From: Desulfarculaceae bacterium
Lineage (GTDB): Bacteria > Desulfobacterota > Desulfarculia > Desulfarculales > Desulfarculaceae
Assembly (NCBI GenBank): GCA_020444545.1
Contig: JAHLKT010000004.1
Span: forward strand, 496,001-560,000
Direction of reading: 5' to 3'
DNA length: 64,000 nucleotides
Shown here: one piece after another, positions 1 through 9,310 of the stretch
How positions within the stretch are numbered: position 1 is the stretch's first letter
Layout of the letters: every line of letters starts with the position of its first letter
Notes under the pieces: generated by a model
Databases searched by the model: none
What the model was told of the DNA's origin: nothing
What the model saw: only the letters and a program-made list of their open reading frames with translations
Made by a program: the position numbers and the translations under genes

Positions 1-1060
1 GGCCGATGTTGCACACGATGGCCTGGTCTTTCATGCCGGCCATGTGCTCGGCGGTGATCACGTCGCAGTTGCCGGTGGTGGTGACGAATATGTCCGCCTC
101 GGCCAGGGCGTCGTCCATGGTGACCACCTTGTGGCCGGCCATGAGCGCTTGCAGGGCGCAGATGGGGTCGATCTCGCTGATCAGCACCCGCGCCTTGTGG
201 CTGGCCAGGGCCTCGGCCGAGCCCTTGCCCACGTCGCCGTAGCCGCAGACCATGGCCGTCTTGCCAGCCACCATCACGTCGGTGGCCCGCTTGATGCCGT
301 CCACCAGGGACTCGCGGCAACCGTAGATGTTGTCGAACTTGCTCTTGGTCACCGAGTCGTTGACGTTGATGGCCGGCACCAGCAGCTCGCCCCGCTCCTG
401 CATCTGGTAGAGCCGGTGCACGCCGGTGGTGGTCTCCTCGCTCACGCCCTTCCAGTCCTTGACCACCCGGTGCCAGAAGCCGTTGTCGTCGGCCAGCGCC
501 TGCTTGAGGGTGGCGTTGACGATCTTAAGCTCCTTGTTGTCGGTGGGCTGGTCCAGTATGGACGGATCGTCCTCCGCGGCGTGGCCCCGGTGGATGAGCA
601 AGGTGGCGTCGCCGCCATCGTCCACCACCAGGTTGGGGCCCTGGTTGCCCGGGAAGGTCAGGGCTTGCAGGGTGCACCACCAGTACTCTTCCAGGGTTTC
701 GCCCTTCCAGGCGAAGACCGGCACGCCGGTCTCGGCGATGGCCGCGGCGGCATGGTCCTGGGTGGAGAAGATGTTGCACGAAGCCCAGCGCACCTCGGCC
801 CCCAGGGCCACCAGGGTCTCGATGAGCACCGCGGTCTGGATGGTCATGTGCAAGGAGCCGGAGATGCGCGCCCCGGCCAAGGGCTTGTCCTTGCCGTATT
901 TCTCGCGGGTGGCCATGAGGCCGGGCATTTCTTTTTCCGCGATCTCGATCTCGCGGCGGCCCCATCCGGCCAGGCCGATGTCGGCGACCTTGTAGCCGGT
1001 GGTTTCGGCGGCCGGGGCGGCCTGTTTGCTTGGCATGTCTTGGGCTGTTTTGGCGCTCAT
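1..1060 (-). CDS. ahcY: Adenosylhomocysteinase, 3' end cut by window edge
   Basis: Hydrolyses S-adenosylhomocysteine to adenosine and homocysteine, removing the inhibitory product of SAM-dependent methylation. About 353 residues are visible; the C-terminus lies beyond base 1. Seen: the N-terminal SISGSLHMT-like segment ([18 protein letters not shown]), [13 protein letters not shown], the NAD-binding loop [14 protein letters not shown], and [10 protein letters not shown]. The roughly 40-residue insertion typical of long bacterial forms is present. The ATG at 1058-1060 lies 2 bp after the metK stop, so the two are probably cotranscribed and together run the activated-methyl cycle. Confidence 0.96.
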   Translation of the reverse strand, partial: MSAKTAQDMPSKQAAPAAETTGYKVADIGLAGWGRREIEIAEKEMPGLMATREKYGKDKPLAGARISGSLHMTIQTAVLIETLVALGAEVRWASCNIFSTQDHAAAAIAETGVPVFAWKGETLEEYWWCTLQALTFPGNQGPNLVVDDGGDATLLIHRGHAAEDDPSILDQPTDNKELKIVNATLKQALADDNGFWHRVVKDWKGVSEETTTGVHRLYQMQERGELLVPAINVNDSVTKSKFDNIYGCRESLVDGIKRATDVMVAGKTAMVCGYGDVGKGSAEALASHKARVLISEIDPICALQALMAGHKVVTMDDALAEADIFVTTTGNCDVITAEHMAGMKDQAIVCNIG

Positions 1061-1062
1061 GT

Positions 1063-2262
1063 CTAGGCGGCATCCTTCACTTTGGCGGCTTCGGCCAACT
1101 GGTGGACCTTGGGAGTCTGCTCCCAGGGGAAGATGTTGCGGCCGAAGTGGCCGTACACCGCGGTCTGCTGGTAGGACCAGCCGCGCGGCTGGGTCAGGTT
1201 CAACTGGTCGATGATGGCGGCGGGGCGGAAATCGAAGATATCGCCGGACTCCAGAATTTTCTGCAGATCAGCGTCTTCCAGCTTGCCGGTGCCGTAGGTG
1301 TCAACGTTGATGGACAGGGGTTCGGCCACGCCGATGGCGTAGGCCACTTGAATCTCGCAGCGGCCGGCCAGGCCGGCCTGCACGATGGTCTTGGCCGCGT
1401 AACGGGCGTAGTAGGCGGCCGAGCGGTCCACCTTGGAGGGGTCCTTGCCCGAGAAGGCGCCACCGCCATGGGCTCCCACTCCGCCGTAGGTGTCCACGAT
1501 GATCTTGCGGCCGGTGAGGCCGGCGTCGGCATAGGGTCCGCCCAGCACAAAGGCGCCGGTGGGGTTGATGTAGAACTTGGTCTTCTTGGTCAGCAGGCCG
1601 GTGGGCTCCAAAACATCCTTGGCCGCCGCGACCAGGTCCTTTTTGATCAGCTCGTGGTCCACCTCGTCGGTTTGGTGGGAAATCACCACCGTGGTCACCT
1701 CGCGGGGCTCGCCCTTCACGTAGCGCACCGACACCTGGCTCTTGGCGTCCGGGCGCAGGTAGGGGATGCTGCCGTTTTTGCGCAGCAGGGTCAGGTGGTG
1801 CAGGATGCGGTGGCTGAAGGCGATGGGCGCGGGCATCAGCTCATTGGTCTCGTCGGTGGCGTAGCCGAACATCATGCCCTGGTCGCCGGCGCCCTGCTCG
1901 TTGTAGAGGCCCTCCCCCTCGCTTACTCCCTGGCTGATGTCCGGGGACTGGCCGTGCAGGCGCGAGAGGTAGTTGAACGACTTGTCCCAGAACAGCAGAT
2001 CCTCGCGGTCGTAGCCGATCTCCTTGATCACCCGGCGGGCAATGCCCTCGGTGTCGATGTCCTCCCAGGAGTCGCAGGTGATCTCGCCCAGGTTGACCAC
2101 GGTGTCGTGGGCAACCGCGGTCTCGCAGGCCACCCGCGCGGTGGGGTCCTTTTTCAGGCAGGCATCGAGCACTGCGTCCGATATCTGGTCGCAGACCTTG
2201 TCTGGATGGCCTTCGCCCACGGACTCGGAGGTGAACACATGGTCAGCGCGTATCTTGCTCAT
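1063..2262 (-). CDS. metK: S-adenosylmethionine synthetase
   Basis: Makes SAM from methionine and ATP. The 399-residue length is normal for bacterial MetK. Signature segments visible are [15 protein letters not shown] near the N-terminus, [12 protein letters not shown] (ATP-binding) and [17 protein letters not shown]. The reading frame is open further upstream, but the ATG at 2262 gives the conserved [18 protein letters not shown] start and is preceded by the ribosome site AAAGGAA. It is the first gene of a leftward metK-ahcY pair and is divergent from the regulator at 2892. Confidence 0.97.
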   Translation of the reverse strand: MSKIRADHVFTSESVGEGHPDKVCDQISDAVLDACLKKDPTARVACETAVAHDTVVNLGEITCDSWEDIDTEGIARRVIKEIGYDREDLLFWDKSFNYLSRLHGQSPDISQGVSEGEGLYNEQGAGDQGMMFGYATDETNELMPAPIAFSHRILHHLTLLRKNGSIPYLRPDAKSQVSVRYVKGEPREVTTVVISHQTDEVDHELIKKDLVAAAKDVLEPTGLLTKKTKFYINPTGAFVLGGPYADAGLTGRKIIVDTYGGVGAHGGGAFSGKDPSKVDRSAAYYARYAAKTIVQAGLAGRCEIQVAYAIGVAEPLSINVDTYGTGKLEDADLQKILESGDIFDFRPAAIIDQLNLTQPRGWSYQQTAVYGHFGRNIFPWEQTPKVHQLAEAAKVKDAA

Positions 2263-2891
2263 GCTTGCAATTCCTTTCTCTTGCCGGGTTTCAGCTTCAA
2301 CGGCAGTCGATGGGTAAAGGGTCTTAAACCCGGTAACCACACACAGGCTCTTCTAATCAGCTTGTGATTTAAAAATCAGGCTTGGAGAGTCGTTCCCCTA
2401 AACGGTTTTGACGTGAGGCATTGACGATCCGGTCGGTTTTCAATAAGCAAGCGCCGTTCCAAGTTCAGGCCCGGCAAAACAAGGCACTGCAATCATTGAA
2501 TAAATTATTTTCTACTTTCTATCGGGCGCCGTATAGACGGAGCAAATGGGCACGGCATCCCAAAATACGGGCAATATCTGCACATAATGTGGCATGGCTG
2601 TGTCAATGGTGTGCAGATATGTCCCTTGAGGCAACTGGGCGGGGACACAAAGACTAAGCTGTAAAACTTATTATTATCTGAGACTGAAATCCATTACCGA
2701 CCATGCACATGAATAAGCTGCCATAATTTGAGTCCTCTTGTCTTGGGAAATTGATTTTGCCTGGCCAGGGGCCTTGTGTGCATATTTTATACATAATATT
2801 GCTTGCAATAAGTCTTCTTTTCCTATACCAGAAGGGTTGAATTTAAATACCCTCCCCCGCAACCTGTCACCTGTTTCCTCCGGCGGAGCGC
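2263..2891. other. Divergent intergenic region, metK / sigma-54 activator
   Basis: 629 bp with no convincing gene. It becomes AT-rich from about 2490 to 2860, unlike the flanking genes. Apart from the metK leader hairpin I see no clear consensus promoter. A short rightward reading frame at 2421-2657 has no recognisable features. Confidence 0.5.
2284..2333 (-). promoter_or_regulatory. Leader inverted repeat upstream of metK
   Basis: CCGGGTTT at 2284-2291 is perfectly complementary to AAACCCGG at 2326-2333, which would form an 8-bp stem with a 34-nt loop ending about 20 nt before the metK start. A regulatory leader is plausible for a SAM synthetase gene, but I could not match it to the SAM-I, SAM-II or SAH riboswitch cores by eye. 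It may simply be a hairpin. Confidence 0.25.
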
Positions 2892-4259
2892 ATGCCTCAT
2901 CTAGACGACCCCATAAAAATTCTGTGCGTCGACCCGGGCCGCGAGATTTTCCGCCAATTACAGGAGGTCTTTTCCAGCGACACCCATAGGGTGATGCTCG
3001 AGCTGAACATCGGGCGGGTGCTGGAGAGGTTTGAAAAAGAAGGTTTCGCGGTGCTGGTGATCTCCAGCGCCGCTTTGCGCTCCAACCAAGGGGTGGGCAT
3101 CGAGCTGCTGGAGGTGGTCTCGGCCAAGAGCCCAGGCACCCGCATCCTGTTTTTGATCAACCCCAAGGAGATCAGGCTGGCCGCCTCGGCCCTCAAGGCG
3201 GGCAGCTATCATTACTCCAAGCTGCCGGTGAGCAGCGAGGAGCTGAAGCTGCTGGTGGAGTCCGCCCTGGATCAGCGCCCGCACTACGCCCCCAACCTGC
3301 TGCTGAAATCCAGCGAAAAGCCCCCCACCTTCGAGAGCATGGTGGGCGGATCGCAGGCCATGCTGGAAACCTTTCGCCATATACGTCAGGCGGCGGCCAC
3401 CGATATTCCCGTGCTGCTTTCCGGTGAGACCGGCACCGGCAAGGACCTGGCCAGCCAAGCCATCCATCAGCTCTCCAGCCGCAGCGAGGGAGCCTACGTC
3501 CCGGTGCATCTGGGGGCCTTGCCCGAGGATCTGGTGGCCGGTGAGCTGTTCGGACACGAGAAGGGCGCCTTTACCGGGGCCTGGGAGCAACGCCTGGGCT
3601 GCTTCGAGCTTGCCGACAAGGGCACGGTGTTTCTGGACGAGATTTCCACCATGGAGGAGAAGATCCAGATCAGCCTGCTGCGGCTATTGGAGGACAGCAC
3701 CCTGCACCGCATCGGGGGGAACAAGGACCGCAAGGTCGACACCCGGGTCATCGCGGCGACCAATGATGATTTGGAGGACGCGGTGGAGCGGGGCGTGTTT
3801 CGGGAGGACCTATTCTTCCGGTTGGATGTGCTGCATATCCACATGCCGCCCCTGAGGCAACGCGACGGCGACGTGCCCCTGCTCATCGATCATTTTCTCA
3901 AGGAGTTCAACGAGGCCTACGACAAGAACGTGGTGGGCATCTCCCCGGAATGCGTCTCCCGGCTGCACGCCTACGACTGGCCGGGCAACGTGCGCGAGCT
4001 CAAGAACGTGATCAACCGGGCCATGGTGGTGTGCGTGGGCGACGTTCTCTTGCCGGAGCATCTGCCCGGACGCCTGCGCGCCAAGCAGAGCGGCCGAGCC
4101 ATGGTGAGCCTGCCCGTGGGCTCGACCATTGAAGAGATGGAACGCGAGCTGCTCAAGCGCACCCTGGACTACACCGGCGGCAACCGCTCCCGGGCGGCGG
4201 AGCTTTTAGGCATCAGCCGGCGCACCCTTTACAACAAGATGGACCGCTTCAATCTGTAA
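2892..4259 (+). CDS. Sigma-54 activator with degenerate receiver domain
   Basis: NtrC-family bacterial enhancer-binding protein, 455 residues. Residues 1-125 have a CheY-like fold pattern, then an AAA+ domain (about 148-380) with Walker A GETGTGKD (178-185), GAFTGA (225-230) and Walker B VFLDE (246-250), and a Fis-type helix-turn-helix at the C-terminus (GNRSRAAELLGISRRTLYNK). The ATPase core therefore looks fully able to remodel sigma-54. The receiver is unusual: the phospho-acceptor Asp position in the third strand reads AVLVIS (Ser58), and the N-terminal acidic pair is VDPG. Control by ordinary phosphorylation is unlikely; no histidine kinase is adjacent. Confidence 0.93.
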   Translation: MPHLDDPIKILCVDPGREIFRQLQEVFSSDTHRVMLELNIGRVLERFEKEGFAVLVISSAALRSNQGVGIELLEVVSAKSPGTRILFLINPKEIRLAASALKAGSYHYSKLPVSSEELKLLVESALDQRPHYAPNLLLKSSEKPPTFESMVGGSQAMLETFRHIRQAAATDIPVLLSGETGTGKDLASQAIHQLSSRSEGAYVPVHLGALPEDLVAGELFGHEKGAFTGAWEQRLGCFELADKGTVFLDEISTMEEKIQISLLRLLEDSTLHRIGGNKDRKVDTRVIAATNDDLEDAVERGVFREDLFFRLDVLHIHMPPLRQRDGDVPLLIDHFLKEFNEAYDKNVVGISPECVSRLHAYDWPGNVRELKNVINRAMVVCVGDVLLPEHLPGRLRAKQSGRAMVSLPVGSTIEEMERELLKRTLDYTGGNRSRAAELLGISRRTLYNKMDRFNL

Positions 4260-4278
4260 GGCACTTTCCGGGAACTCG

Positions 4279-4860
4279 TCATGAACCCGAAACAATGCCT
4301 TTTAGGGCAGTAACGCTCTTTTCTGGCGCCAATGAGTAATCTGGCCGCAGGTTGATACCGGTCCTGGCCTCGGCAGCCAAATCAACAAACACTTTTTGGG
4401 CCTGCAAGGAAAAGTCCTGATAGCCAGGGCTATAGCGTCTGGTGGTTTTTACGCCTTGCGCGCCCAAGTCTTCCGTTATCTGGCGGTCCAGGCTGGACAT
4501 GCACCATTCCGCCAGATAGCTGCCCATGCGGTCCAGGAGGAAACCGGCGAAGATTTCATTGCGCGCTAAAAGTTCACGCGACTGCTCTTCAACTCCCGCC
4601 CCCAGACTCACCGCCATGAGCACAACCCTGTCGCTGCCGACTAAAAGACGCTGCACGGCCTGGCTGGCTTGGGCGTAAGGCTCGAACAGACCATTGAACT
4701 CTTCAAGCGATATGATCTGATGCCAAGTGCGGTGCTGGCACAGATTCAGGGCCTCTCGCCATAGTTTGCCACCCCGCTTTTCAGCCTCTTGTTCCCCCTC
4801 GAGTTGCAGATAACGCTTGATCTTATGATCCCAGGCTGGGGGCCAGGCCGACAACGACAT
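4279..4860 (-). CDS. Stand-alone MetH activation-domain-like protein
   Basis: 193 residues resembling the C-terminal reactivation (SAM-binding) domain of cobalamin-dependent methionine synthase, here as a separate protein. The tell-tale segment is RRYSPGYQDFSLQAQKVF (about 141-158), matching the R-x-S-P-G-Y-x-D motif that binds SAM. In MetH this domain re-methylates oxidised cob(II)alamin with SAM and an electron. It is the last gene of the operon, 4 bp after the methyltransferase-corrinoid fusion at 4865, so a role in reactivating that fusion protein is a reasonable inference. A scaffold role without catalysis cannot be excluded. Confidence 0.72.
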   Translation of the reverse strand: MSLSAWPPAWDHKIKRYLQLEGEQEAEKRGGKLWREALNLCQHRTWHQIISLEEFNGLFEPYAQASQAVQRLLVGSDRVVLMAVSLGAGVEEQSRELLARNEIFAGFLLDRMGSYLAEWCMSSLDRQITEDLGAQGVKTTRRYSPGYQDFSLQAQKVFVDLAAEARTGINLRPDYSLAPEKSVTALKGIVSGS

Positions 4861-4864
4861 GCGC

Positions 4865-6457
4865 TTAAGCTCTTTCCTTTAATACATCTTGCAACAGCCT
4901 TACCGCGGCCACCGCGTCCCTGGCATATCCCCTGGCCCCCGCTTGGGAGGCCAAATGCTGGTTTACCGCCGCTCCGCCCGCCACCATGTCCACGTTGTCC
5001 AGGCCAGCCGCGGCCAAGGCCTGCATCACCTCGCCCAGCTGCTTGCGCGCCGAGGTGATAAAGGCGCTAAGGCCCACCACTTGGCAGCCGTGCTCGCGGC
5101 AGGCGGCCACGAAGCTCTGGGGCGGCACGTTGACGCCCAGGTCCACGACCGCGATACCGTGGGCTTTGAGCATGATAGCCACCAGGTTCTTGCCGATCTC
5201 GTGGAAATCGCCCTGCACCGTGCCCAGGGCCACGGCCGGCCCGGACTCCCCAGGCTTGGCCAACTCCGGCTCCAGGGCCTGGTAGGCGCTATAAAAAGCG
5301 TCCACCGTGAGCAGCACGGTGGGCAAGTGGCGGCGTTTGGTTTCGTAGAGGGCGCTGCTTTTCTTGATGGCCCGCATCAGCCCGGCGCGCATGACTTCCA
5401 TGGCCCCCAGACCATCCGCGCGCAGTCGGCGCACCTGGTTTTCCAGATCGCCGCGGTCACCGGCCAGGATCCCGGCACTGAGCTCGGCCAGATCGGCTGC
5501 ATGGGGGGAGAGCAGGTCCAGGGCCCGCCGCCCGCTCTCTAGAAAGGCCCGCATGTTGGCCACCGGCGCGGAGGTGGGTGGCGCGCAGCCGGGGCAGAGG
5601 GCGAAGTTCGGCGCCGCGCCCAGGCCCATGACCAGTTCCTCCGTGGCCTGGGCCACCGCGTCCGGGGTTGCCTGCTCCAAGACCTCCACCGGGTCAATGT
5701 TGCCTATGATGGCCACCTCCGGGGGAACCTGTTCCTCCAAGGCCAAAAGGTCCAGGCACTGGTCGAAACTGATGCCGCCCGCGCCGGTCTTAACCATGCT
5801 GGTCACGATTTGGGCGGTGTCGCCGCAGATGTGCAGGGCGGTCTCGCGGTCTCCCTTGATTGCGAACAGCCGGGCCAGAGGCTCCCCGGCGAAGTCCCAG
5901 AAGCTATCCGGCGCCAACAGGGCGGCCAGGGGATCGGAGACCCAGAGCACCTCGGCCCCGGCCTCCAAAAGCAGGCGGGCGTAGTCCATGGCCATGGCGA
6001 GGGATTTTTCCAGCAACTCGCGCACCTGGTCCGGACGCTCCACCACCCCGCGCAGCAGGGTCTGCTCGCCGGCCACCTGCCCGGCCACGGTGAACGGCCC
6101 GTAGACCATGGCCGCCCGGGGCAAGCCGGGAAACTCCGCGCCCAAATCTTTCAGCACCCGGGCGTTGACGCGCATGCGGGGCATGTCGGCCGCCCGGGGC
6201 AACCGCACCAGATCGGCCGGAGCCGCCACGCTGGGCATGGAGTCCGGCCCGAAGCTGAGCGGCGCGCCCATGGCCTCGGCCTGGATGGCTATGTCGCTGA
6301 AGAAGAACAGCAGGTCCGTGGGCACCTGGGCGAAGTAGCGCAGCACGGCCCGGCTCTTCAGCCTGGCCGAGTGGCTTAGTTCATCGATGCCCTCCCCCGC
6401 CAACTGGGCGGCGGGGAGGGCATTCATGGGAAAGGTTTTATGAAAAAAGCGTTGCAT
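4865..6457 (-). CDS. Fused UROD-type methyltransferase and corrinoid-binding protein
   Basis: 530 residues. Residues 1-320 belong to the uroporphyrinogen decarboxylase/MtaA-MtbA family, with the zinc motif His209-x-Cys211 and Cys288 (HICGD; LCPGC). Residues 330-528 are a helical cap plus B12-binding domain with the lower-axial-ligand motif GDFHEIGKN (Asp417-x-His419-x-x-Gly422), an SAF in place of SxL and a GGAAV loop. In other systems these are separate MtaA/MtbA and MtaC/MtbC proteins, so methyl transfer between a small molecule and corrinoid could be intramolecular. Start uncertain: Met1 or Met11. The 3-bp gap to the binding-protein gene upstream suggests tight coupling. Substrate unknown. 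Confidence 0.87.
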   Translation of the reverse strand: MQRFFHKTFPMNALPAAQLAGEGIDELSHSARLKSRAVLRYFAQVPTDLLFFFSDIAIQAEAMGAPLSFGPDSMPSVAAPADLVRLPRAADMPRMRVNARVLKDLGAEFPGLPRAAMVYGPFTVAGQVAGEQTLLRGVVERPDQVRELLEKSLAMAMDYARLLLEAGAEVLWVSDPLAALLAPDSFWDFAGEPLARLFAIKGDRETALHICGDTAQIVTSMVKTGAGGISFDQCLDLLALEEQVPPEVAIIGNIDPVEVLEQATPDAVAQATEELVMGLGAAPNFALCPGCAPPTSAPVANMRAFLESGRRALDLLSPHAADLAELSAGILAGDRGDLENQVRRLRADGLGAMEVMRAGLMRAIKKSSALYETKRRHLPTVLLTVDAFYSAYQALEPELAKPGESGPAVALGTVQGDFHEIGKNLVAIMLKAHGIAVVDLGVNVPPQSFVAACREHGCQVVGLSAFITSARKQLGEVMQALAAAGLDNVDMVAGGAAVNQHLASQAGARGYARDAVAAVRLLQDVLKERA

Positions 6458-6459
6458 CC

Positions 6460-7473
6460 CTAGGGCTTTTGTCCTTGAGCCTTTTTAGTGAAGGAGTTGT
6501 CCACGATGGTCTCGAAAGCCACCGGCTTTTTCAACAGGCCCGCAGCCAGCCAAACCTTGATCACCGCGTCGTGGGAATCGCGCGAGACCAGGCCGGTGGA
6601 GGTGAAGGCGGGCAGGTCCTCCTGGATGGAGGCCTTGAGCACCGCCGGGTCCATGCCGGGGAAGTAGGGCTGGGCGGCCTGGACCAGGTCGTCCACGCTT
6701 TGCTCGGCGATCCACTTTTCGGCCCGCACCATGGCGTTGACGAACTTCTGCACCGTCTCGGGGTTGTTTTCCAGGTATTCGTCGGTCACCTCGATGATGG
6801 TGAAGGAATAGTCCGGTGAACCGAAGTGCTTCTGGCTGCCCTCCTTGGTGTTCAGGGTGGCCAGTATGTTGGCCTTCCCCTCTTTGACGAACTTATCGGT
6901 GAGGGGCTGCCATCCTATGACCGCCTGGCAGCGGTCGTTGGCCAGGGCGCTGGCCGTGGTGCCCATGCCACCCACCCCCACCAGGGTGACGTCCTTATCC
7001 GGGTCCAGCCCGGCGTTGGCCAGTATGGCCCGGGCGATGGCGTAGCTTTCGGCCCCGATCTTGGTGCAGCCCACGCTCTTGCCCTTGAGGTCGGCGATGC
7101 TCTTGATCTCCGGCCGACCCAGCAGGTAGAAGGTGCAGCGTGGTTGCATCTGATTGACGATCTTGGTGCGCTTGCCCTTGGCGTAGAGGTTGGCGATCAG
7201 GCCGTGGCCGGTGGCGCAGAACTGCACCTGGCCGGCCAAGAGGGCCTGCATTGCCAGGGGCCCGGCCTGGGTGGTCAACAGTTCCACGTCCAGGCCCTGA
7301 TCCTTGAAGAACCCCTTGCCGTGGGCCACGTACAGGGGCAGGAAGAAGATGCCGTGGATGGCCTCGGACACCTTGACTTCGGTGAGTTTGTCTCCAGAGG
7401 CGGCCGCCGGGAGAGGAGCGGCCAGGCTCAGGGTCAGCAACGCGAGCGCGATGAGCTTCAGCAGTTTGGACAT
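6460..7473 (-). CDS. NMT1/ThiY-type ABC transporter binding protein, copy 1
   Basis: Periplasmic solute-binding protein of the NMT1/THI5/SsuA group, 337 residues. A Sec signal peptide is clear (basic start, hydrophobic stretch LIALALLTLSLAA, then an Ala-rich cleavage region). Family segments include EAIHGIFFLPLYVAHGKGFF and KGKSVGCTKIGAESYA. The ATG at 7473 has GAGGATATT as its ribosome site. It is a tandem paralogue of the gene at 7518, sharing motif order throughout, so the transporter probably has two receptors with different specificity. The nearby thi genes suggest a thiamine precursor; the cotranscribed corrinoid protein suggests a methylated compound. Confidence 0.88.
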   Translation of the reverse strand: MSKLLKLIALALLTLSLAAPLPAAASGDKLTEVKVSEAIHGIFFLPLYVAHGKGFFKDQGLDVELLTTQAGPLAMQALLAGQVQFCATGHGLIANLYAKGKRTKIVNQMQPRCTFYLLGRPEIKSIADLKGKSVGCTKIGAESYAIARAILANAGLDPDKDVTLVGVGGMGTTASALANDRCQAVIGWQPLTDKFVKEGKANILATLNTKEGSQKHFGSPDYSFTIIEVTDEYLENNPETVQKFVNAMVRAEKWIAEQSVDDLVQAAQPYFPGMDPAVLKASIQEDLPAFTSTGLVSRDSHDAVIKVWLAAGLLKKPVAFETIVDNSFTKKAQGQKP

Positions 7474-7517
7474 AATATCCTCATCTGTGGTGCGAGTAGA
7501 AAATGTATGGGCGCCGG

Positions 7518-8510
7518 CTACTGGGCCTGCCGTGAAAAACTATTGTCCACAATGGCCTGGAAGGGCACCGGCTTGGTTATGACCTTGGCCTCGGTGAAGA
7601 CCTTCACCGCAGTCTGGTGGCCCTTCTCGCTGACCAGGCCGTTCTTGGAGAAGGCTTCCTTGTCCATCTCCAGGGAGGCCTTGATGGTGGCCGGGTTCAT
7701 GCCCTGGAAGTAAGGCGTCACCACCTTGGTTAGTTCATCCGGGCTGGCCTTGGCGATCCACCGCTCGGCCGCCACCATGGCGTTGACGAACTTCTGCACC
7801 AACTCAGGCTGGTTTTTGATGGTCTCGTCGGTCACCTGGAGCACCGAGAAAGAGTAGTCCGGAGAGCCGAAGTACTTCTCGCTGTCCCTGGCGGTGTTCA
7901 GCCGGGCCAGCATGCGGGCCTTTTTCTCGGCCAAAAGCTTGGTCACCAGGGGCTGCCAGGCCATGGTGGCCTGGATGCGGTCGTTGACCAGGGCGCTGGC
8001 CATGGGGCCCATGCCGCCCACGCCCACCATGGTGATGCCCTTGACCGGGTCCAGACCCGCCTTGGCGGCCAGGTAGCGGCCCACCGCGAAGGTTTCGGCC
8101 CCGATTTTGGTGCAACCCACGTTCTTGCCCTTAAGCTGGGCGATGCCGGTGATCTCCGGCCTGCCGATCATGTAGAAGGTGCATTTGTCCTGCATCTGGT
8201 TGACGATCTTGGTGGACTTGCCCTTGGTCCACATGTTGGCCACCTGGCCGTGACCAGTGGCGCAAAACTTGACCTGGCCGGCCAACAGGGCCTGCATGGC
8301 CAGGGGGCCGCCCTGGGCCGAGACGATCTCCATGTCCAGGCCCTGCTCCTTGAAGAAGCCCTTGCCGTCGGCCACGTACAGGGGCACGAAGAAGAAGCCC
8401 CGCACCGCTTCGGAAACCAGCACCTTTTGCAGCTCTTTGGCCGAGGCGGAGCCCAGCAGGCTCAGGCTGAGCAGAGTCGCCAGCAACGCCGCCAATATTT
8501 TTTTACTCAT
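7518..8510 (-). CDS. NMT1/ThiY-type ABC transporter binding protein, copy 2
   Basis: 330-residue periplasmic binding protein. The frame is open upstream of 8510, but the ATG there gives a proper signal peptide (MSKKILAALLATLLSLSLLG, cleavage after ASA) and follows the ribosome site AAAGGGA. It shares with the gene at 6460 the segments GFFFVPLYVADGKGFF, GKNVGCTKIGAETFA and VGVGGMGPMASALVNDR. The two genes are adjacent in one operon and probably arose by tandem duplication. It lies between the permease and the other receptor. Confidence 0.88.
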   Translation of the reverse strand: MSKKILAALLATLLSLSLLGSASAKELQKVLVSEAVRGFFFVPLYVADGKGFFKEQGLDMEIVSAQGGPLAMQALLAGQVKFCATGHGQVANMWTKGKSTKIVNQMQDKCTFYMIGRPEITGIAQLKGKNVGCTKIGAETFAVGRYLAAKAGLDPVKGITMVGVGGMGPMASALVNDRIQATMAWQPLVTKLLAEKKARMLARLNTARDSEKYFGSPDYSFSVLQVTDETIKNQPELVQKFVNAMVAAERWIAKASPDELTKVVTPYFQGMNPATIKASLEMDKEAFSKNGLVSEKGHQTAVKVFTEAKVITKPVPFQAIVDNSFSRQAQ

Positions 8511-8536
8511 TACGTCGTCCCTTTTGCAGTGGTTCA

Positions 8537-9301
8537 TTACATGAGGCCGGTCTTGGGCCGCCACTTGAGCAGCCGCGCCTCCAGCCAGTTGAGGATTTGG
8601 TTCACCCCCAGCACCAGCAGGCCCAGGGCCAACAGGGCCGAGAACACCCGTGTGGTCTCAAAGAGCCCGGCCGCCGAGTTGATCATCCAGCCCAGCCCGG
8701 CGTTGCCGCCCACGTATTCCCCCACGATGGCCCCCAACAGGCTCATGCCCACGCCGGACTTGAGGCCGGCCATGACCCAGGGCGAGATGGCTGGGAATAT
8801 CACCTTGCGCAATAACTGCCCCCGGCTGGCCCCCATCACCTTGATGGCGTCGACCATGTCCCGGTCCACGCCCTTGAGCCCGGCGAAGGTGTTGAAAAAC
8901 ACCAAAAACAGCACCAGCACGAAGGCGAAGACCACCTTGGAGGCGATGCCCAGGCCGAACCAAAGTATGAACAGCGGGGCCAGCGCGATGCGGGGGATGC
9001 CGTAGAGCAAGAAAATGATCGGGTCCAGCACCTGGGCCCAAAAGGGGCTGGCGGCCAGGGCGAAGGCCAGGATCACGCCCAGCACCGCCCCCAGGCCGAA
9101 GCCTATCAACGACTCCTCAAGAGTGACCCAGGCGTGATAAAACATTTCGCCGCTGACCACCATCTTGCCGAAGTCCCAGAAAATGGCGCTGGGCCGGCCG
9201 AAGAAAATCGGGTCCAGCCAGCCGGCCCGGGAACCCAGCTCCCACAGGCCGAAAAAGCAAACCACCAGAAGCACTCTGACCAGTTGAACACGGTTGCGCA
9301 T
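8537..9301 (-). CDS. ABC transporter permease (SsuC/ThiX/TauC family)
   Basis: 254-residue inner-membrane permease with about six hydrophobic segments. It carries the BPD_transp_1 coupling loop, here VMGASRGQLLRKVIFPAISP, where the EAA-type Gly is kept. The family imports sulfonates, nitrate-like anions, taurine or pyrimidine precursors, so the sequence alone does not give the substrate. It sits between the ATPase and the binding proteins with gaps of 9 and 26 bp, forming a complete importer with them. Confidence 0.92.
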   Translation of the reverse strand: MRNRVQLVRVLLVVCFFGLWELGSRAGWLDPIFFGRPSAIFWDFGKMVVSGEMFYHAWVTLEESLIGFGLGAVLGVILAFALAASPFWAQVLDPIIFLLYGIPRIALAPLFILWFGLGIASKVVFAFVLVLFLVFFNTFAGLKGVDRDMVDAIKVMGASRGQLLRKVIFPAISPWVMAGLKSGVGMSLLGAIVGEYVGGNAGLGWMINSAAGLFETTRVFSALLALGLLVLGVNQILNWLEARLLKWRPKTGLM

Positions 9302-9310
9302 GGGGACTTT

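Noticed and set aside
44-1066. Long rightward frame over ahcY
   Set aside because: It is the antisense of a well-conserved gene and is caused by the high G+C content; the same applies to the long antisense frames over metK, livK, hcp, ispB and dsrM.
2263-2460. SAM or SAH riboswitch before metK
   Set aside because: Only a simple hairpin is seen; the conserved cores of SAM-I, SAM-II and SAH classes are not recognisable.
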